Below, piece by piece: positions 35,425 through 47,252 of a stretch of 64,000 nucleotides of DNA (positions within the stretch are counted from its first letter, which is position 1; every line of letters begins with the position of its first letter). The DNA is from Chondrilla cf. caribensis (taxonomy: Eukaryota > Porifera > Demospongiae > Chondrillida > Chondrillidae). Position numbers and translations under genes: made by a program. The DNA lies in NCBI GenBank assembly GCA_964020155.1, contig OZ026547.1, positions 4,719,509 to 4,783,508 on the forward strand, written 5' to 3'. The notes beneath the pieces were generated by a model, which worked only from the letters and a program-made list of their open reading frames with translations, made no database searches and was not told where the DNA came from.

Positions 35425-36434
35425 GTTTGAGGATTATTGTGTACACATAGCTGCATGTTTCTTGTATAAATTCATGTTAAATTTGAAATGTGTATGTTGT
35501 ATTTTATGCAAAAGCTGGAATGAGATACAATATAATATAAATATAATGGAAAATCATCAATGTGAAAAACTACAAAGGATCCTTCAAATTGCCTTTTGTC
35601 CTGTATCAAATGTTCTTATCGTATATATTCTTTTCAGGACTTGGTAGTATAGTGTATATACACTAATACAACAAACCAAACAAAGCTGAAGAAGTGGTTT
35701 ATGTTGAAGCAATTTGTCTCAAGAGTGTTCATCGGAAAGAGTTTCTACTCTCTTTACAGCATAAGAATAATTATTATAGATTCGTAATAATTCAATACTT
35801 ATTGTAATCAAATTACTTGTTACATTATACTTGACCTCACTGAGACTAATTGTCCATTTGTGGTTAATATCAAAACTTTGTGGTAGACACTAGTTGTCCA
35901 CAACAATTTATAAACATCATTTCCATGGTTTCTGTGGTTCGTTATGGATTCCTATACCACGCCTATTATATTGTAATGTGTGTGAAGATTGGTATGCCCG
36001 CACACATGCACGTACGCACACACACACACACAAATGCACACACACACACACACTCACACCTACACACATGCACACACACACACGCACGCACGCACGCAGT
36101 GTGTACTGGTCAGGAGTGTATACTAACCCAGGTACTTTCTAAGCAAGTTGCACTGTAGTTTTAAGACATTCAGAATTTCAGGAAGACAAAACTTCTACAA
36201 ATCTGTTTTGTTTGGTGGTTTTGTGGTGTTTTCATTTTGTATATCGCACATGCTGTTATGTACAGTTGTTTGAGAAGGATTTTAAAGTAATGGTGGCTGT
36301 CGTAGATAGAATAACAATGAGAGTACACATGCATGTAAACCGGTCGTTCCTTTTATGCACATACACATGTGTGCACAAAAAAGCACCCATACACACATAC
36401 ACACATTATAGGTACGTACGCACACAACACACAC

Positions 36435-36436
<2 letters not shown>

Positions 36437-36497
<61 letters not shown>
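36437..36497. repeat. (CA)n microsatellite
   Basis: About 30 CA units. Absent at the matching place in the left copy (about 2790-2830). Confidence 0.96.
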
Positions 36498-36500
<3 letters not shown>

Positions 36501-38004
36501 CTAACTAAATTAAATTTCAATTCGTTCAGTCATGGTCATGCCATAGGAGTTATGGCCACATACCATTACACACTTCAACACATCTCACACCTCACACTGC
36601 CTGCCACAATAGTTCCACAACTCCATGCAAGGTGTCATTAGGGAATGTTGATGCTCCTCGCTCTCCTTGTGTTCAGACAGATTTAAGAACAGTGTCTGTT
36701 GTTGGATCAACCATGAAATTATAATGTCGTAATATTAATCTTTCCAGTGTGACCATATTTGAACAACTGTGCATATGCATGCTAATTATCTGTACATTGT
36801 GTGTGTGACTGATGACTGTTGTACATGTCACTGACTAATAAGCCAGTGAAGTGTAGATAAATTTCTTTCAGATGAGTATTATACCCTCTAGCAGTAATAA
36901 GCTAGGGGATGTATCCATATGCATATGAAATCATACATGCTTATGAGTACACACATACTATTGTTCAATGCAGATGCTACATAGCTTTAATTGTACCGTG
37001 ATATTGGACGTATGTGGTGTTTGTATTCCAAACATGATATGTTTATTGAAGGGACTTGAATTCAGTGCACATTGGGCTGGATGATTGGGATCTGGATGGA
37101 ACTGCAGTCAATGCTGGAGAAACAGCTCGCTTATAGACCTTTATTTGGAAGAATGGTTGAGGAGAAGGGTTAAATTCAAAGCACAGTGCTATAATTATGA
37201 TGGGATAATATACAGCTCTATATTATACAATATAAGTATCAATCAATAAAAGTTTGAAAAATGTAAGATGTGGAGAAAGGCCAGGGTTCATCCCCTGTTC
37301 ATTCAAGCCTTGGGGATATAAGGATAAAATGCTGGTATAGCATGACTCCAAATGCAGCACGAATGAAAACTGAGTGTGCATGTACATGCATGTATAGTTA
37401 AATGCATGTGTTCAAAAGACGACTACATACCAGTTATGATACGACTGGTCATTAGAGACGTTTGATGATACAATCCTCTCCCTGGTGTCTGGAATATGTA
37501 GTGATATATATGCACAGTCTTCTATATCAACCGGAAGTAATAACAGCACTTTAGAATGAACATCTTGTGCAATGATTGTCAAATCAAGGCACGTCGATAA
37601 CGTCATTAAAATGGCTGCCGAATACGATCTAAATCTTGTTCTTCGTTCAAGTTGAATCGGACCGTCTCATTCGACTGTCTTGTGCCTTCGTAGTAGAGGT
37701 TTGCTGCCATAGCGTCACTTCTGAGGTCTTTTCTCCACGGAAGTTGTCAGGTAAGACTTACTCAGCAAGTATATGTTGCCTCATCCGAAATTCGCTCGAA
37801 TACTCGCACGGTACCTTAGACCAAATCGCTGATGTTGTCAATGTTGTTATTTTACTTGCATAATCGGGTAGATCGATCAATGCGATATCGCCTTTGCTAT
37901 TGTCGCTTTTTGCACTTTGAATGGTACTCAGCCCTAGCCATTATGTGTAGTTTCTAATAATGTTAGCTGATGTAATCTTTAAATGTTTATGATATCAACA
38001 GATG

Positions 38005-38118
38005 CTATACTGGTTAAGATATGGTCCCACGGGCAGTATGACACATGAATCCACTCTCCCTTGAGACTTGTCATTTTATATGTCATACTGTCCTGGTGTC
38101 CATGTCTTGACCACTAAG
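38005..38118. mobile_element. Hairpin MITE-like element M1, copy 2
   Basis: Same arms and spacer as 21338-21447, and the same place 3' of a type-B FReD gene, so this copy spread by segmental duplication and not by new insertion. Confidence 0.75.
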
Positions 38119-38388
38119 TAATCCTCACCAAAATAGCATGCACAATATGTGTATATTTGTAATGATATTATTATTGTTATAAATCATGTTCCGGTTCCCA
38201 CATTATCACTCCCTATAATGAATCTCATTAAATTCACACATCAAAGGATTACATCATTGATCAAAAACACACGTGGTAAATATAAGCCAATCTACCTAAT
38301 GTTAGTGTATGTGTAGAGTTAGTTATTGTGTGTGTTTCCATTAATCCTATGATTGCACACAGTGTGTTCATGACCATTAGTTGCTGTG

Positions 38389-40007
38389 TTAGTCGCGAAA
38401 ACGGAGCTTCATTTGGGCAAACTTCAGAGAAATATCATTCTCTGGTTTGGGAAAAGTGCCCCAAACTACTCCTTGTTCACTATCCTGTCCACTAAGGTAC
38501 AGTCCATTAAGGTTGGAGTAATAGCAATTTTTGTACCACCATGCTCCTTGAAATGTAGTGGCACAATTCCTACTACTATCCCGATCATTGTCTCTATCTT
38601 TAGTGCAAAAGTGCAGGCCATTATGATAGGTTAGTGTATCACCGGCAGTTCCTGTATAACCTGCTATGTTTAGTCTGTAGTTTGTTCCACTGTTGCCAAC
38701 AGAGAAGAAGGAATATTGAGCATATTTGTAGTTCCCTTCATAGTCTGCTAAATCGACTCTTAGTTCTGTTCTCGGTCTTTTGGTTGTGAGGCAAGCGAGT
38801 TTCTCCAAGCCAAGCCAATGTTCACCCTTCAGCTGTCCAAACCCTGCTACATAGTCTGCCCAGTTCCTGTAGAAATCCACAGATCCATCCATTCTTGACT
38901 GGAAGACAGTCCACCCTTCATTCTTCATATCGCAGAAGACATTAAATGGTTTTCCACATCCAGGGTCAATAGTGTAGACTCCATCTTGTCTACATCCTTT
39001 GAGATAGGCCTCTCTACATTCTTTAACAGGCGTTGATGGACCTGTGCAAATACACCCCGTACATATGTAGGATAGAGTACTCACTATATGTAAGGTCCTT
39101 TATATCAAAGTGTGTGTGTGTTGTATATATAGTGAGTGAGGTGCTACATATTGCATCCATACAATGTGTACGTACATAGTAATCCAGACAGTGTGTGTGT
39201 CTCCTTGTGGATCATCCAGGACTCTAATAGGCATCGTTTAGATGTGTTGTGGTTGGTCTCTAATATCTGTGTTTGTGTCCAGTCTATTGTGTGGCCTGTT
39301 TTACATACATGTTCTGCTAGGTTGGATACAAAGCCCACTCATACAGATAAATACCTCGATTTTAAGTCCACTCATCCCATTGCCCATAAGCTAGCCGTAA
39401 CACGAACCTTAAACCACCGAGCTCGGAACCTGCCTTCCACATCCACTGCCATTACTGACGAAGAAAGAAAAGTCAAACAGGCACTTGAAATGAATGGATA
39501 TCCCAAACACTTAATACAGAGCTCCCCCACACCCAGTCCCCGACCTAGTCAAGACAACATCACATCGGACACCACCTTTGTCACCATTCCGTATATTAAG
39601 AACACTTCTGAAACCATTAGACGAATACTTGCACCCCTAGGCATCAAGACTACCTTTCACCCAATAAACACCTTAGGACAACTTATAGATCACCCCAAGG
39701 ATCCCGTACCCAAAGAAAATAGAACAGGAGTTAGTTACTGTAGTTTACCAGGTCCCATGCAGTGCAATGTCAGGCCTTCAACCATACATATCCCTATCTG
39801 TATTTGATACATAAGTATAGCTGTACAAAGCCATGTATCAGTATCAGTATCAGAAATCTTTTTTAACTGGGGAGCCAATAGCCAACAGCTACTACAAAGG
39901 CACCCATGTACTGTAATTGTCTGTATGTTGTACTCACATTGACCATATGCTGTAGTAGCTAGTAGAAGTATGGTAATAGTTGCGGATCCGCGACTAAAGT
40001 TGATCAT
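38389..40007 (-). CDS. FReD gene 8 (type B/B), intact
   Basis: Intact, 240 codons. Exon 1 (40007-39938) encodes MINFSRGSATITILLLATTA then YGQ. Exon 2 (39041-38389) begins C-PSTPVKECREAYLKGC. Variable stretches against FReD gene 6 include QSRMDGSVDFYRNWADYV, GQLKGEHWLGLEKLACL, HFCTKDRDNDRDSSRNCA, WWYKNCYYSNLNGLYLSG and VVWGTFPKPENDISLKFA. The conserved core and MKLRFRD end are kept. The intron (39042-39937) carries an inverted Penelope-like fragment. The promoter has a normal TATA box. Confidence 0.9.
39186..39330 (-). mobile_element. Penelope-like fragment, GIY-YIG C-terminal part
   Basis: Minus-strand frame reads LAEHVCKTGHTIDWTQTQIL then ETNHNTSKRCLLESWMIHKE. This resembles the end of the GIY-YIG endonuclease domain of Penelope-like elements (ALxEHxxxxxHxIDWxxxxIxxxxxxxxxRxxLES). 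It abuts the oppositely oriented RT-end fragment at about 39331. Confidence 0.65.
39331..39760 (+). mobile_element. Penelope-like fragment, RT C-terminus/linker
   Basis: Reads KPTHTDKYLDFKSTHPIAHK, LAVTRTLNHRARNLPST, VTIPYIKNTSETIRRILAPL, GQLIDHPKDPVPKENRTGVS. The KPTHTDxYLxFxSxHP motif, the IPYxKxxSExIRRIL block and the DPVPKxxxTGVxY linker leading into GIY-YIG are typical of Penelope-like elements. It is intronic to FReD gene 8 and antisense to it. The 5' RT core and the 3' end are missing. Confidence 0.8.
39855..39905 (+). repeat. Short repeat shared with 41054-41106
   Basis: CTGGGGAGCCAATAGCCAAC and AAGGCACCCA recur at 41070-41106. At 41.07 kb the sequence is followed by an A-rich tail, so the pair probably represents the end of a retroposon family. 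Confidence 0.6.
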
Positions 40008-40101
40008 GTTCTTGTTCGTGAGCTGTAACGTTATCTGTAGTCAGTGTTCTCTTTCTCCTTGATCTCTCTTTTACTTACTTTCTGTGTGTTGAGTGGTGTT
40101 C

Positions 40102-40108
40102 TTTTATA
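40102..40108 (-). promoter_or_regulatory. TATA box, FReD gene 8
   Basis: TATAAAA in GCTATAAAAGAACACCACTC, about 95 bases before the ATG at 40007. Confidence 0.7.
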
Positions 40109-40367
40109 GCATTTGTTAGTGGATGTGTCCATGTGGGAGTTGTGTTGTCATGACAGTATTTCAGTTGTTATGGCAATATCATCAGACCACATCAACATTC
40201 ATGAGATGTTCACAGACCACCACATATTATAGTATAGTTGTATTATAAAACTACTACTATGATGAATGCAGTACATTTATATGTATACCTATGATAGTCA
40301 TTGGTTTAGTACTTGATGTTGTTGTGTTGCTTGGTTGAGTGTGTATCCACATTTCCCTGTGTTACAG

Positions 40368-40688
40368 ACATTGCCAAGGAGATGTGTTTGAAAGGGGACA
40401 AAGTAGCAGATCCGGTCAAATTCTTTTCAAACATGGCAGTCCATCTATCAGGTCCATCCAGAATACCAGGAGCTGTCTTAGGGGGAAGGTCCGGCCGGGG
40501 TCCGTATCTTCACTCCAAAGCCAAACAGTACACTCCTGTTGTCTGTGTGTGGGACTAATATGAAGTTGCGTCTCATTGCTATGGCAACCACAGTGGAGTG
40601 TCTGTATGCCTTGGTAAAGGCTCTGGTGTGCACAGTTGGCAGAAACAGTGTTGCTTTGAAGGACATGGAGAAATTGGGCAGTTTCAAG
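40368..40688 (+). pseudogene. WDFY3-like armadillo exon, copy 4
   Basis: Reads IAKEMCLKGDKVADPVKFFS, NMAVHLSGPSRIPGAV, then shifts frame (ending in VCVWD and a stop). It resumes as LIAMATTVECLYALVKALVC, TVGRNSVALKDMEKLGSFK before AAG|GTTAGT. This is the clearest copy of the second half. Confidence 0.6.
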
Positions 40689-40894
40689 GTTAGTAAGTAG
40701 CATGTTGCACAGGGGGATCAAATGGATGCATCGTATTCACATAGAGTATACATATAAATGTACAGTATATGCTACATATGCATAATATGTACATACTGTA
40801 AGTATACAGTGAGACCTGTGGTAAAGACCACATCAACACAAAGACCACCTGTCCTAAGTGACCATAACTGGACTATCCACTATGTCAACTCAAG

Positions 40895-41415
40895 TACAGT
40901 AAAGCACCTGTGTATAAAGACCACCTGTCTTGAGAGACCACCTTTCACTGATTCCCTGGGTGGTCTTTATTTACAGGTTCCACTGTGCATCAACTACTAT
41001 AGTGTGTCCCTTCGGTAGTCTTTATATGCAGGTTAGGTTAGGTTAGGTTAGGTAATCTTTATTATACTGGGGAACCAATAGCCAATGGCTACTATGAAGG
41101 CACCCAGAAAGATAAATACATAAGAAATATAATAAATAAAATAAAATCAATAAAATAAATAAAATAAAATAAAGGAGAAAAAAAATTAAGAAAAATTAAA
41201 AATAAAAATATTAATAAATAAAAATGAATACAGGTTCCACTGTGCATCAACTACCACAGTGTGTACCTTGGGTGATCTTTATATACAGGTTCCACTGTAC
41301 TTCAACTACTTCAGTGTGTCCCTTGGGTGGTCTTTGTATACAGGTTCCACTGTACTTCAACCAATGCGGTGTGTCTTGGGTGGTCTTTATTTACAGGTTC
41401 CACTGTATATGTACA
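40895..41415 (+). repeat. 55-bp minisatellite, module 3, split by a retroposon
   Basis: Six or seven units in all. The array is interrupted at 41039-41230 by foreign sequence. Confidence 0.9.
41039..41230 (+). mobile_element. SINE-like retroposon with A-rich tail
   Basis: Inserted in a 55-bp unit, with CAGGTT on both sides (41030-41037 and about 41231-41236) as a possible target duplication. The 5' part has AGGTTAGGTTAGGTTAGG, the body CTGGGGAACCAATAGCCAAT, and the 3' part is a long AATAAAATAAA-type tail. No ORF. The body matches 39855-39905. Confidence 0.65.
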
Positions 41416-41604
41416 GCATGTATCCATTGTTGTGTTGTGCATTGTATGTATGTTGACTTACCTGCACACATGTACATGCATACACACAACCTACACACAT
41501 TACATTATGTGTACATACGTATGTAGCTGGTGTATTAACACAATATATAGGCCAGTTATTATCTTGCCTAAATTTTTCTCTTCTCTTGAAGTTTCTTGAC
41601 ATGT

Positions 41605-41755
41605 TCCTCAGTTCAAAGGGCTCACTCCTCAACGGGAACATCCTCAATCTTCATCAGCCTTGTGGTGACACTGGACAGTGAACACGAGTGCATTGGAATC
41701 CCCTACCCCCAGGCATCCAAGGACCTGCTAATTGGTGAGCTGAAGCCTTGAGATT
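41605..41755 (+). pseudogene. WDFY3-like exon (LVVTLDSEHECIGIPYPQ)
   Basis: Open reading SLVVTLDSEHECIGIPYPQA then SKDLLIGELK. Its start and donor are not clear. The order relative to the armadillo and VWSEASQDIQ exons agrees with the WDFY3 family. Confidence 0.5.
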
Positions 41756-41934
41756 CTGTCAAACAGGCAGGGGAATATTACCAAATTCCCCCATATCAGA
41801 ATTACCACCTTGTTCCCATCTTGACATAACCTTAACACAAGCTTGTATGGACCTGTAAGACTGTGAGATGTACATAGCTACAAGATTGTACAATCTTATA
41901 GCATTTGTATGAGATGGCTCCATGAGGTGGTACA

Positions 41935-42432
41935 AGCTTGCATCAACTTGTAGTAAAGTTGCAAGAGGTGACTACAAATTTGTACAAGTTTTTATTATCT
42001 TGTAGTAAGGTTGTAGAAGGTGGCTACAAGTTTGTGCAACCTTGTATTATCTTGTAGTAAGGTTGTAGAAGGTGGCTACAAGGTTGTGTTATCTTGTAGT
42101 AAGGTTGTAGAAGGTGGCTACAAGTTTGTACAAGTTTTTATTATCTTGTAGTAAGGTTGTAGAAGGTGACTACAAATTTGTACAAGTTTTTATTATCTTG
42201 TAGTAAGGTTGTAGAAGGTGGCTGCAAGTTTGTGCAACCTTGTATTATCTTGTGGTAAGGTTGTAGAAGGTGGCTACAAGGTTGTGTTATCTTGTAGTAA
42301 GGTTGTAGAAGGTGGCTACAAGGCTGTTTTATCTTGTAGTAAGGTTGTCGAAGGTGGCTACAAGTTTGAACAACCTTGTATTATCTTGTATTAAGGTTGT
42401 AGAAGGTGGTTACAAGTTTGTACAAGCTTGTA
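41935..42432 (+). repeat. 52-bp minisatellite, module 3
   Basis: About ten units with the TTGTACAAGTTTTTATTATC subtype not seen in module 1. The first units are degenerate. Confidence 0.92.
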
Positions 42433-42554
42433 TAAACATGATTGCTACCACTTTGTTTACTGCTTTACCTTCAAATTCCTATGTATGTAGGTTGTAACAT
42501 GGTTGTATATTTCATGTGGACTATCTCATTGCATGTTTTTTACTCTTTTTTACA

Positions 42555-42703
42555 TGTTTAGAGATTCATGTGTTTCCTGTTTGTTACATGTTGTACAGAT
42601 ATAGGTGTTTACTATTTGTTACATGTTGTACAGATATGGGTGTTTACTGTTTGTTATATGTTGTACAGATCAAAGTTTATTCTGTTTATTATTTGTTGTA
42701 CAG
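42555..42703 (+). repeat. 35-bp minisatellite, module 3
   Basis: Four diverged units ending in TTGTTGTACAG, the acceptor of the next exon. It is the shortest of the three arrays. Confidence 0.88.
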
Positions 42704-42785
42704 ATCTGAGAGTTTGGAGTGAAGCTTCTCAAGACATCCAGCGTTCTCTTCTGCAACATTTCAGGGAGTTGTTGGTTGCTGAAGT
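42704..42785 (+). pseudogene. WDFY3-like exon (VWSEASQDIQRSLLQHFREL), open copy
   Basis: Reads LRVWSEASQDIQRSLLQHFR then ELLVAEV, ending at a consensus GTGAGT donor. This is the best preserved copy. The RNECRN exon that should follow is absent from this module. Confidence 0.5.
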
Positions 42786-44126
42786 GTGAGTATGTGCACA
42801 TGTACCCACAAGCTGTTCATGTATGTATGTGTGTGTGTCTGTATGTTTTATATATAGAATGTATATATACATACAATACATATCAGAGTACATATGTGTG
42901 TATGTCTGTATGTGTTTGTATAAATTACATATAGTACATATCAAATTACATATGTTTGTACGTATATCTGTATATAAGTTGTACTGTATGCATGTATGCA
43001 TACATTTTATTCAGTGTATTTCAAATTATATTATATTTATTTGGATACACAAACACTATACACACAATATATATTATGCATCTTGTGTGCACAATGTATG
43101 TGTTATATAGTATGTTAGAGATATCCTGGTGTGCGTAGTGAATGATAGACTCTTTATACGTACAACATATTATATAGAATAGAAATGTGTTTACCAATAA
43201 TCTCCCTTGTTCTCATGTAATTAATCCTAACAATGAAACCTGTCTGGTGACCTGTGTTGTATCACTGACCTGTGCTACATGGCTTATGTACACACAGTTT
43301 TTCCTTTGATTTTGACAGTTTTCTTTTGATCTACCCCTCAACCAAGTTCTACCGAGTTCTACTACCTCCCAGACTTCCTCACCAACAGCAACATATTTGC
43401 ACTCGGTGAGTGGTGCAGTGAGTGGGAGTATCTAACTGATCAGTTTCCCTCCACAGCCATTTTGTTGAACACCTGTGCAATGAAAGTCTCATACCTGACC
43501 AATAGTTTTCATATTTACACATTTGGATTTGATAAACAACTCACAAAACATACAAACACAAACACGGAATGAAACACCTGGGTACGAGGCTAACACAATA
43601 GCATATTATGTCATGTTTTACTGATTCCTCTTCTCTCTGCATTCTCTCTAACTCTGTATCCTCAAACAATAATCCATGCACTGTTGTATTAACATGCTGT
43701 TTGTTTACAATTACATGGGATATATGTATTTGTGTGGAAATATTACACTGTATGTGTAAGATTTGAGTTTGAGTTTCCTGTCATGTGATAGCATGTTAGT
43801 GCAGTGTAGACCTGGCTGTTGGAGGTCATGTGACAGTCACATTACCAATGTGTTGATTGGATGTTATGGAATATCACAGTCACATGACCAATGCACGTAT
43901 ATTATTTATAATAAATCACACTGTTGTAGAAGCAGCATAGTTGGATATGCACTTGATATTTCATCCCATCATGCATAGCGATAAGATTTGAATTTAAAGT
44001 GAATATTACTATTGTAGCATCAACCATGTTTACAATCTAACTGAGTGTTCATGACCTTGTGAATTGTATGTGTTTCTCAAGTTCCTAGTTCACACACCAC
44101 TAGTGAGTATAATGTTGTTTGCTGTG
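42786..44126. other. Spacer of module 3 with a BEACH scrap
   Basis: AT-rich DNA matching 33919-34200 and 25700-25800 in part. It then jumps at about 43345 into the end of BEACH exon 4 (43352-43405). It ends in the TCATGTGA motif cluster (43776-43890) and FReD 3' flank. No gene. Confidence 0.6.
43352..43405 (+). pseudogene. BEACH exon 4 scrap
   Basis: EFYYLPDFLTNSNIFALG before GGTGAGTGG. Only the last 54 bases of the exon remain. Confidence 0.65.
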
Positions 44127-44992
44127 TTAGTCTCTGGAACGAAGCTTCATTTCACTACACTTGAGAGTGGAGGAGAATGTTAACCATCTAGGTATGTAAC
44201 CATTATTGCTGTGTTCAGGTTTGAACAGTAGCACTGATTGTACCACCATCCTCCACTGTGGGTCAATGCACAGTTTCCTGACCAGTTATCATTATCCCTA
44301 TCAGGTGTTGAGAATGGCATACCATCATTGTTTTCAAATGAAACACAAGCCCTCAACCCATCACCAGCTGTTCCACTGTATGCACCAAGATGTAGTCTGT
44401 ACTTGTTGGCAGCATTGTGAACAGCAATGGAGCTGTAGATGGCATATTTGTGTATTCCTTTTGTAGTTGGTCATGTCAATTCTCAATTAGGCAACACAAA
44501 CACTGAATGCCAAGCAGTTGATCTTCTTCAATCCAAGCCAATGTTCGTTATGTGGATCTCCAAATCCTTATTCATAATTGGTCCAGTTGCGATAGAAGTT
44601 CAATTGAGCATGTCGTCTTCTCTGGAACACGATCCATTGTCCATTTTTCATGTCACAAAATACTTTGAATGGTTTGGTATTGGGACAGTTTGGTGCAATA
44701 GTGTAGACTCCATCTTGAGTACATCCTCTCTGATAGACCTCCTTACAGTCCCGAGGTATGGTATCCCCAGGTGGTGTACCTGAGAATGAAGTGAATACAC
44801 TAACCTGACCAGTACATGTAGTTCTTGCATGATATTTCTAGTCTGTAGTCCTAGTAGCTATCTATCCCAGTGTCCTAGTGCATAGTGTATACTAATATGA
44901 TTGAACTCACATTGTGCATTTGTGGTGTGTGTTCCAGCTAGGACGAAACCAATAGTGAGGACAACTGGTGTGAGTAAATTCTCCATTGTCAT
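44127..44992 (-). pseudogene. FReD gene 9 (type A/A'), multiply disabled
   Basis: Exon 1 (44992-44911) is open (MTMENLLTPVVLTIGFVLAG). Exon 2 (44779-44127) is clearly A' but has TAA within NYE[stop]GFGD, TAA in CVA[stop]LRIDM, an extra A in the ACAAAAGG that follows, and a deletion of about 10 bases near 44210. The TATA region reads TATAGGAG. This is the oldest-looking complete pseudogene of the array. Confidence 0.88.
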
Positions 44993-45852
44993 CTTGTGTC
45001 AGTAGTTGAAGTAACTGCAGTGACCTCCAATGCAGATTGATATCTTGTCCACTTGTTGTCTTTCTCCCTTTGAGTTGTTTGTGTTGTTGTAGGCGGTCAC
45101 TTTTCTTCTCCTATAGCCCAACTACTACAGGTGTGTGGGTGTCATGAAGAGACCATATTTGGTCAAAATTGCAAGTTTTCTCCTTTTATGGTCATCGCTC
45201 ACTATCCTTAGTAGTTATAGGGCCTTTTGTAGACCTCAGAGTATTATGTCCTAATATGGTAATGTTGTGATGTACGTCTGTGCATCTTAACTTCATTATA
45301 TCTTTATCAATCATCTGATAATAATGTTAAAGTGACAGTTAGAGTATGTCTATAATATTAACTATTGAAAATTGAACTTCTCAACTTACTACAACTACAC
45401 TTAACATGAATATCAAATGAAGTCAAATTGTCCCATTTTGTTTTCTTTCATTCTCCTGTTCCTAATGTACTGGTCACATGTGTACATGTGCGCAACCTGT
45501 ACATGTTTGGAGACAGCACCTATACCTGTACACAGAGGCCATGTTACTTTCATGTAAATACACATGACCACACATACTCAGACCAGTGTGTATGTTTTTG
45601 ATCATTTCTTCATGATGCTGTCCTCCAAAGAGTGATTGTACCTAATGTCTGTTCAGTTTGTGAAGTTCAGTGTTGTACCACACCCTTCCACCTACTGGCC
45701 TTATTGACCTGTCATTAGTACATGAATCCGCCGCTAATTTCCACATTATTAGTTGTCTGTTCCTGTTTTTATGTTGTTTTTTGTTGATTTTTGGTGGATG
45801 TATGATATAAAAAGCTGATGTACAACTCAAGTATAAGTTTATTTTGTCATGA
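44993..45852. other. Spacer 5' of FReD gene 9
   Basis: Type-A 5' flank to about 45120, then unique AT-rich DNA. No gene. Confidence 0.55.
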
Positions 45853-45992
45853 CAGAGCAGATAGAGCATTCAACAACATTGAAATGGCTTGGAGGTCAGC
45901 TCCGGGCAAGGACAGAAATGACATCCAAGAAGTGATCCCCGAGTTCTACTACCTCCTAGACTTCCTCACCAACAGCAACATATTTGTACTCG
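45853..45992 (+). pseudogene. BEACH exon 4, second copy in module 3
   Basis: Reads DRADRAFNNIEMAWRSAPGK, DRNDIQEVIPEFYYLLDFLT, NSNIFVLG and ends at GGTGAGTGG. The 5' end has lost DGHF and the acceptor. Confidence 0.7.
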
Positions 45993-46732
45993 GTGAGTGG
46001 TGGAGTGAGTGGGAGTATCTAACTGATCATGATCAGCTTCCCTCCACAGCCATTTTGCTGAACACCTGTGTAATGGAAGTTTCATACCTGACCAATAGTT
46101 CTCATATTTACATATTCAGATTTGATAAACAACTCAAAAACATGTAAACACAAACATGGAAAAAACACCTGGGTAGGAAGTTAGCACAATAGCATATGTC
46201 ATGTTTTACTGATTCCACTCTATGCATTCTCTCTAACTCTGTATCCTCTAATGACTATCCATTTCAGAATCTGTGAAAATATTAAATGAATAGCTATAGG
46301 TTTGCTGGATGTTAAAGAATAATATGACAGTTACATGACCAGTGCCATGTGACAGTCACATGACTAATGTATATGTTCGTTGGGTGTCATGTGACATATG
46401 TATCTAAATACTATTACAAATCATACTGTAATAGAATCACTATAATTGCCAATGGATATACATTATATTATTTTCATCCCATTATGCGTAGTGACTGTAC
46501 ATTATACACTGTACAATGTGATGTGAAGACATCATCACTATGATTTGTTATACACTGAATATTCCTTCATCTCATCATGCAAAGCGATAAGACTTGAATT
46601 TGTACTGAAGATTATTATTGTAGCGTCAACCATGTTTACAATCTACCTGAGTGTTCATGACCTAGTGAATTGTATGTGTTTCTCAAGTTCCTTGTTCGCA
46701 CACTACTAATGAGTATAATGTTGTTTGATGTG
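45993..46732. other. Spacer with FReD 3' flank
   Basis: No gene. Motifs like CATGTGACAGTCACATGAC at 46322-46395, then the conserved FReD 3' flank. Confidence 0.6.
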
Positions 46733-46975
46733 TTAGTCTCTGGAACGAATCTTCATTTCACTACACTTGAGGGTATGGGAGAATGTATGCCATTTTGCAA
46801 TGTAACCATTGTTGTCATATGGTTTGTTGAGAATTGCACAGTAGCACTGATTGTACCATCATCCTGCACTCCAGTACTGAGCACAGTTTCCTGACCAGTT
46901 ATCATTATCCCTGTCAGGTGTTGAGAATGGCATACCATCATGGTGTCCATGTGATGAACACGACGTGATACAGCC
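46733..46975 (-). pseudogene. FReD fragment 10 (type A C-terminal part)
   Basis: Encodes only the C-terminal third: GMPFSTPDRDNDNWSGNCAQ, YWSAG, then TGA in place of the first Trp of GWW, YNQCYCAI and KCSEMKIRSRD. It is cut off upstream at about 46975, where unrelated sequence begins, close to the 3' flank of FReD gene 11. Confidence 0.82.
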
Positions 46976-47252
46976 AACAGTCGCCCTCTGTATATCCCCA
47001 GCACTAATGAGTATATTTATAATGATATTATTGTTACATGTTCATACATCATGTTCCTATTCCAACATTATCACTTCCTGTAATGAATGTCATTAAATTC
47101 ACACATCAATGGATTACATCATTGATCATAACACAAGTGATGAATATATGCCAATCTACCTAATGTTAGTGTATGTGTAGAGTTAGTCATTGTGTGTGTT
47201 TCCATTAATCCTACGATTGCACACAGTGTGTTTATGACCATTGGTTGTTGTG

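Larger units (their letters stand above)
33600..37755. repeat. Segmental duplication, right copy (partner 1-4610)
   Basis: Same order as 1-4610, including the shared frameshift in the RNECRN exon and the shared deletion that joins the TG tract to the SYLIRM exon. Differences are small indels and repeat-length changes. Confidence 0.85.
35425..38388. other. Duplicated non-coding DNA before FReD gene 8
   Basis: Contains CA tracts (36000-36096, 36437-36497), the LKGLEF-like segment in a broken form, the MASLLRS-like exon with ATA at 37709-37711, the M1 hairpin element, and the type-B FReD 3' flank from about 38160. No gene supported. Confidence 0.6.

Noticed and set aside
39136..39807. A 223-codon gene on the plus strand in the FReD gene 8 intron
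   Set aside because: Only the middle is coding-like, and it is the C-terminal part of a Penelope-like RT; the first 65 codons are the reverse of a GIY-YIG fragment.
41038..41053. Internal telomere
   Set aside because: Only about four to five AGGTT units inside a retroposon; too short to be more than a curiosity.
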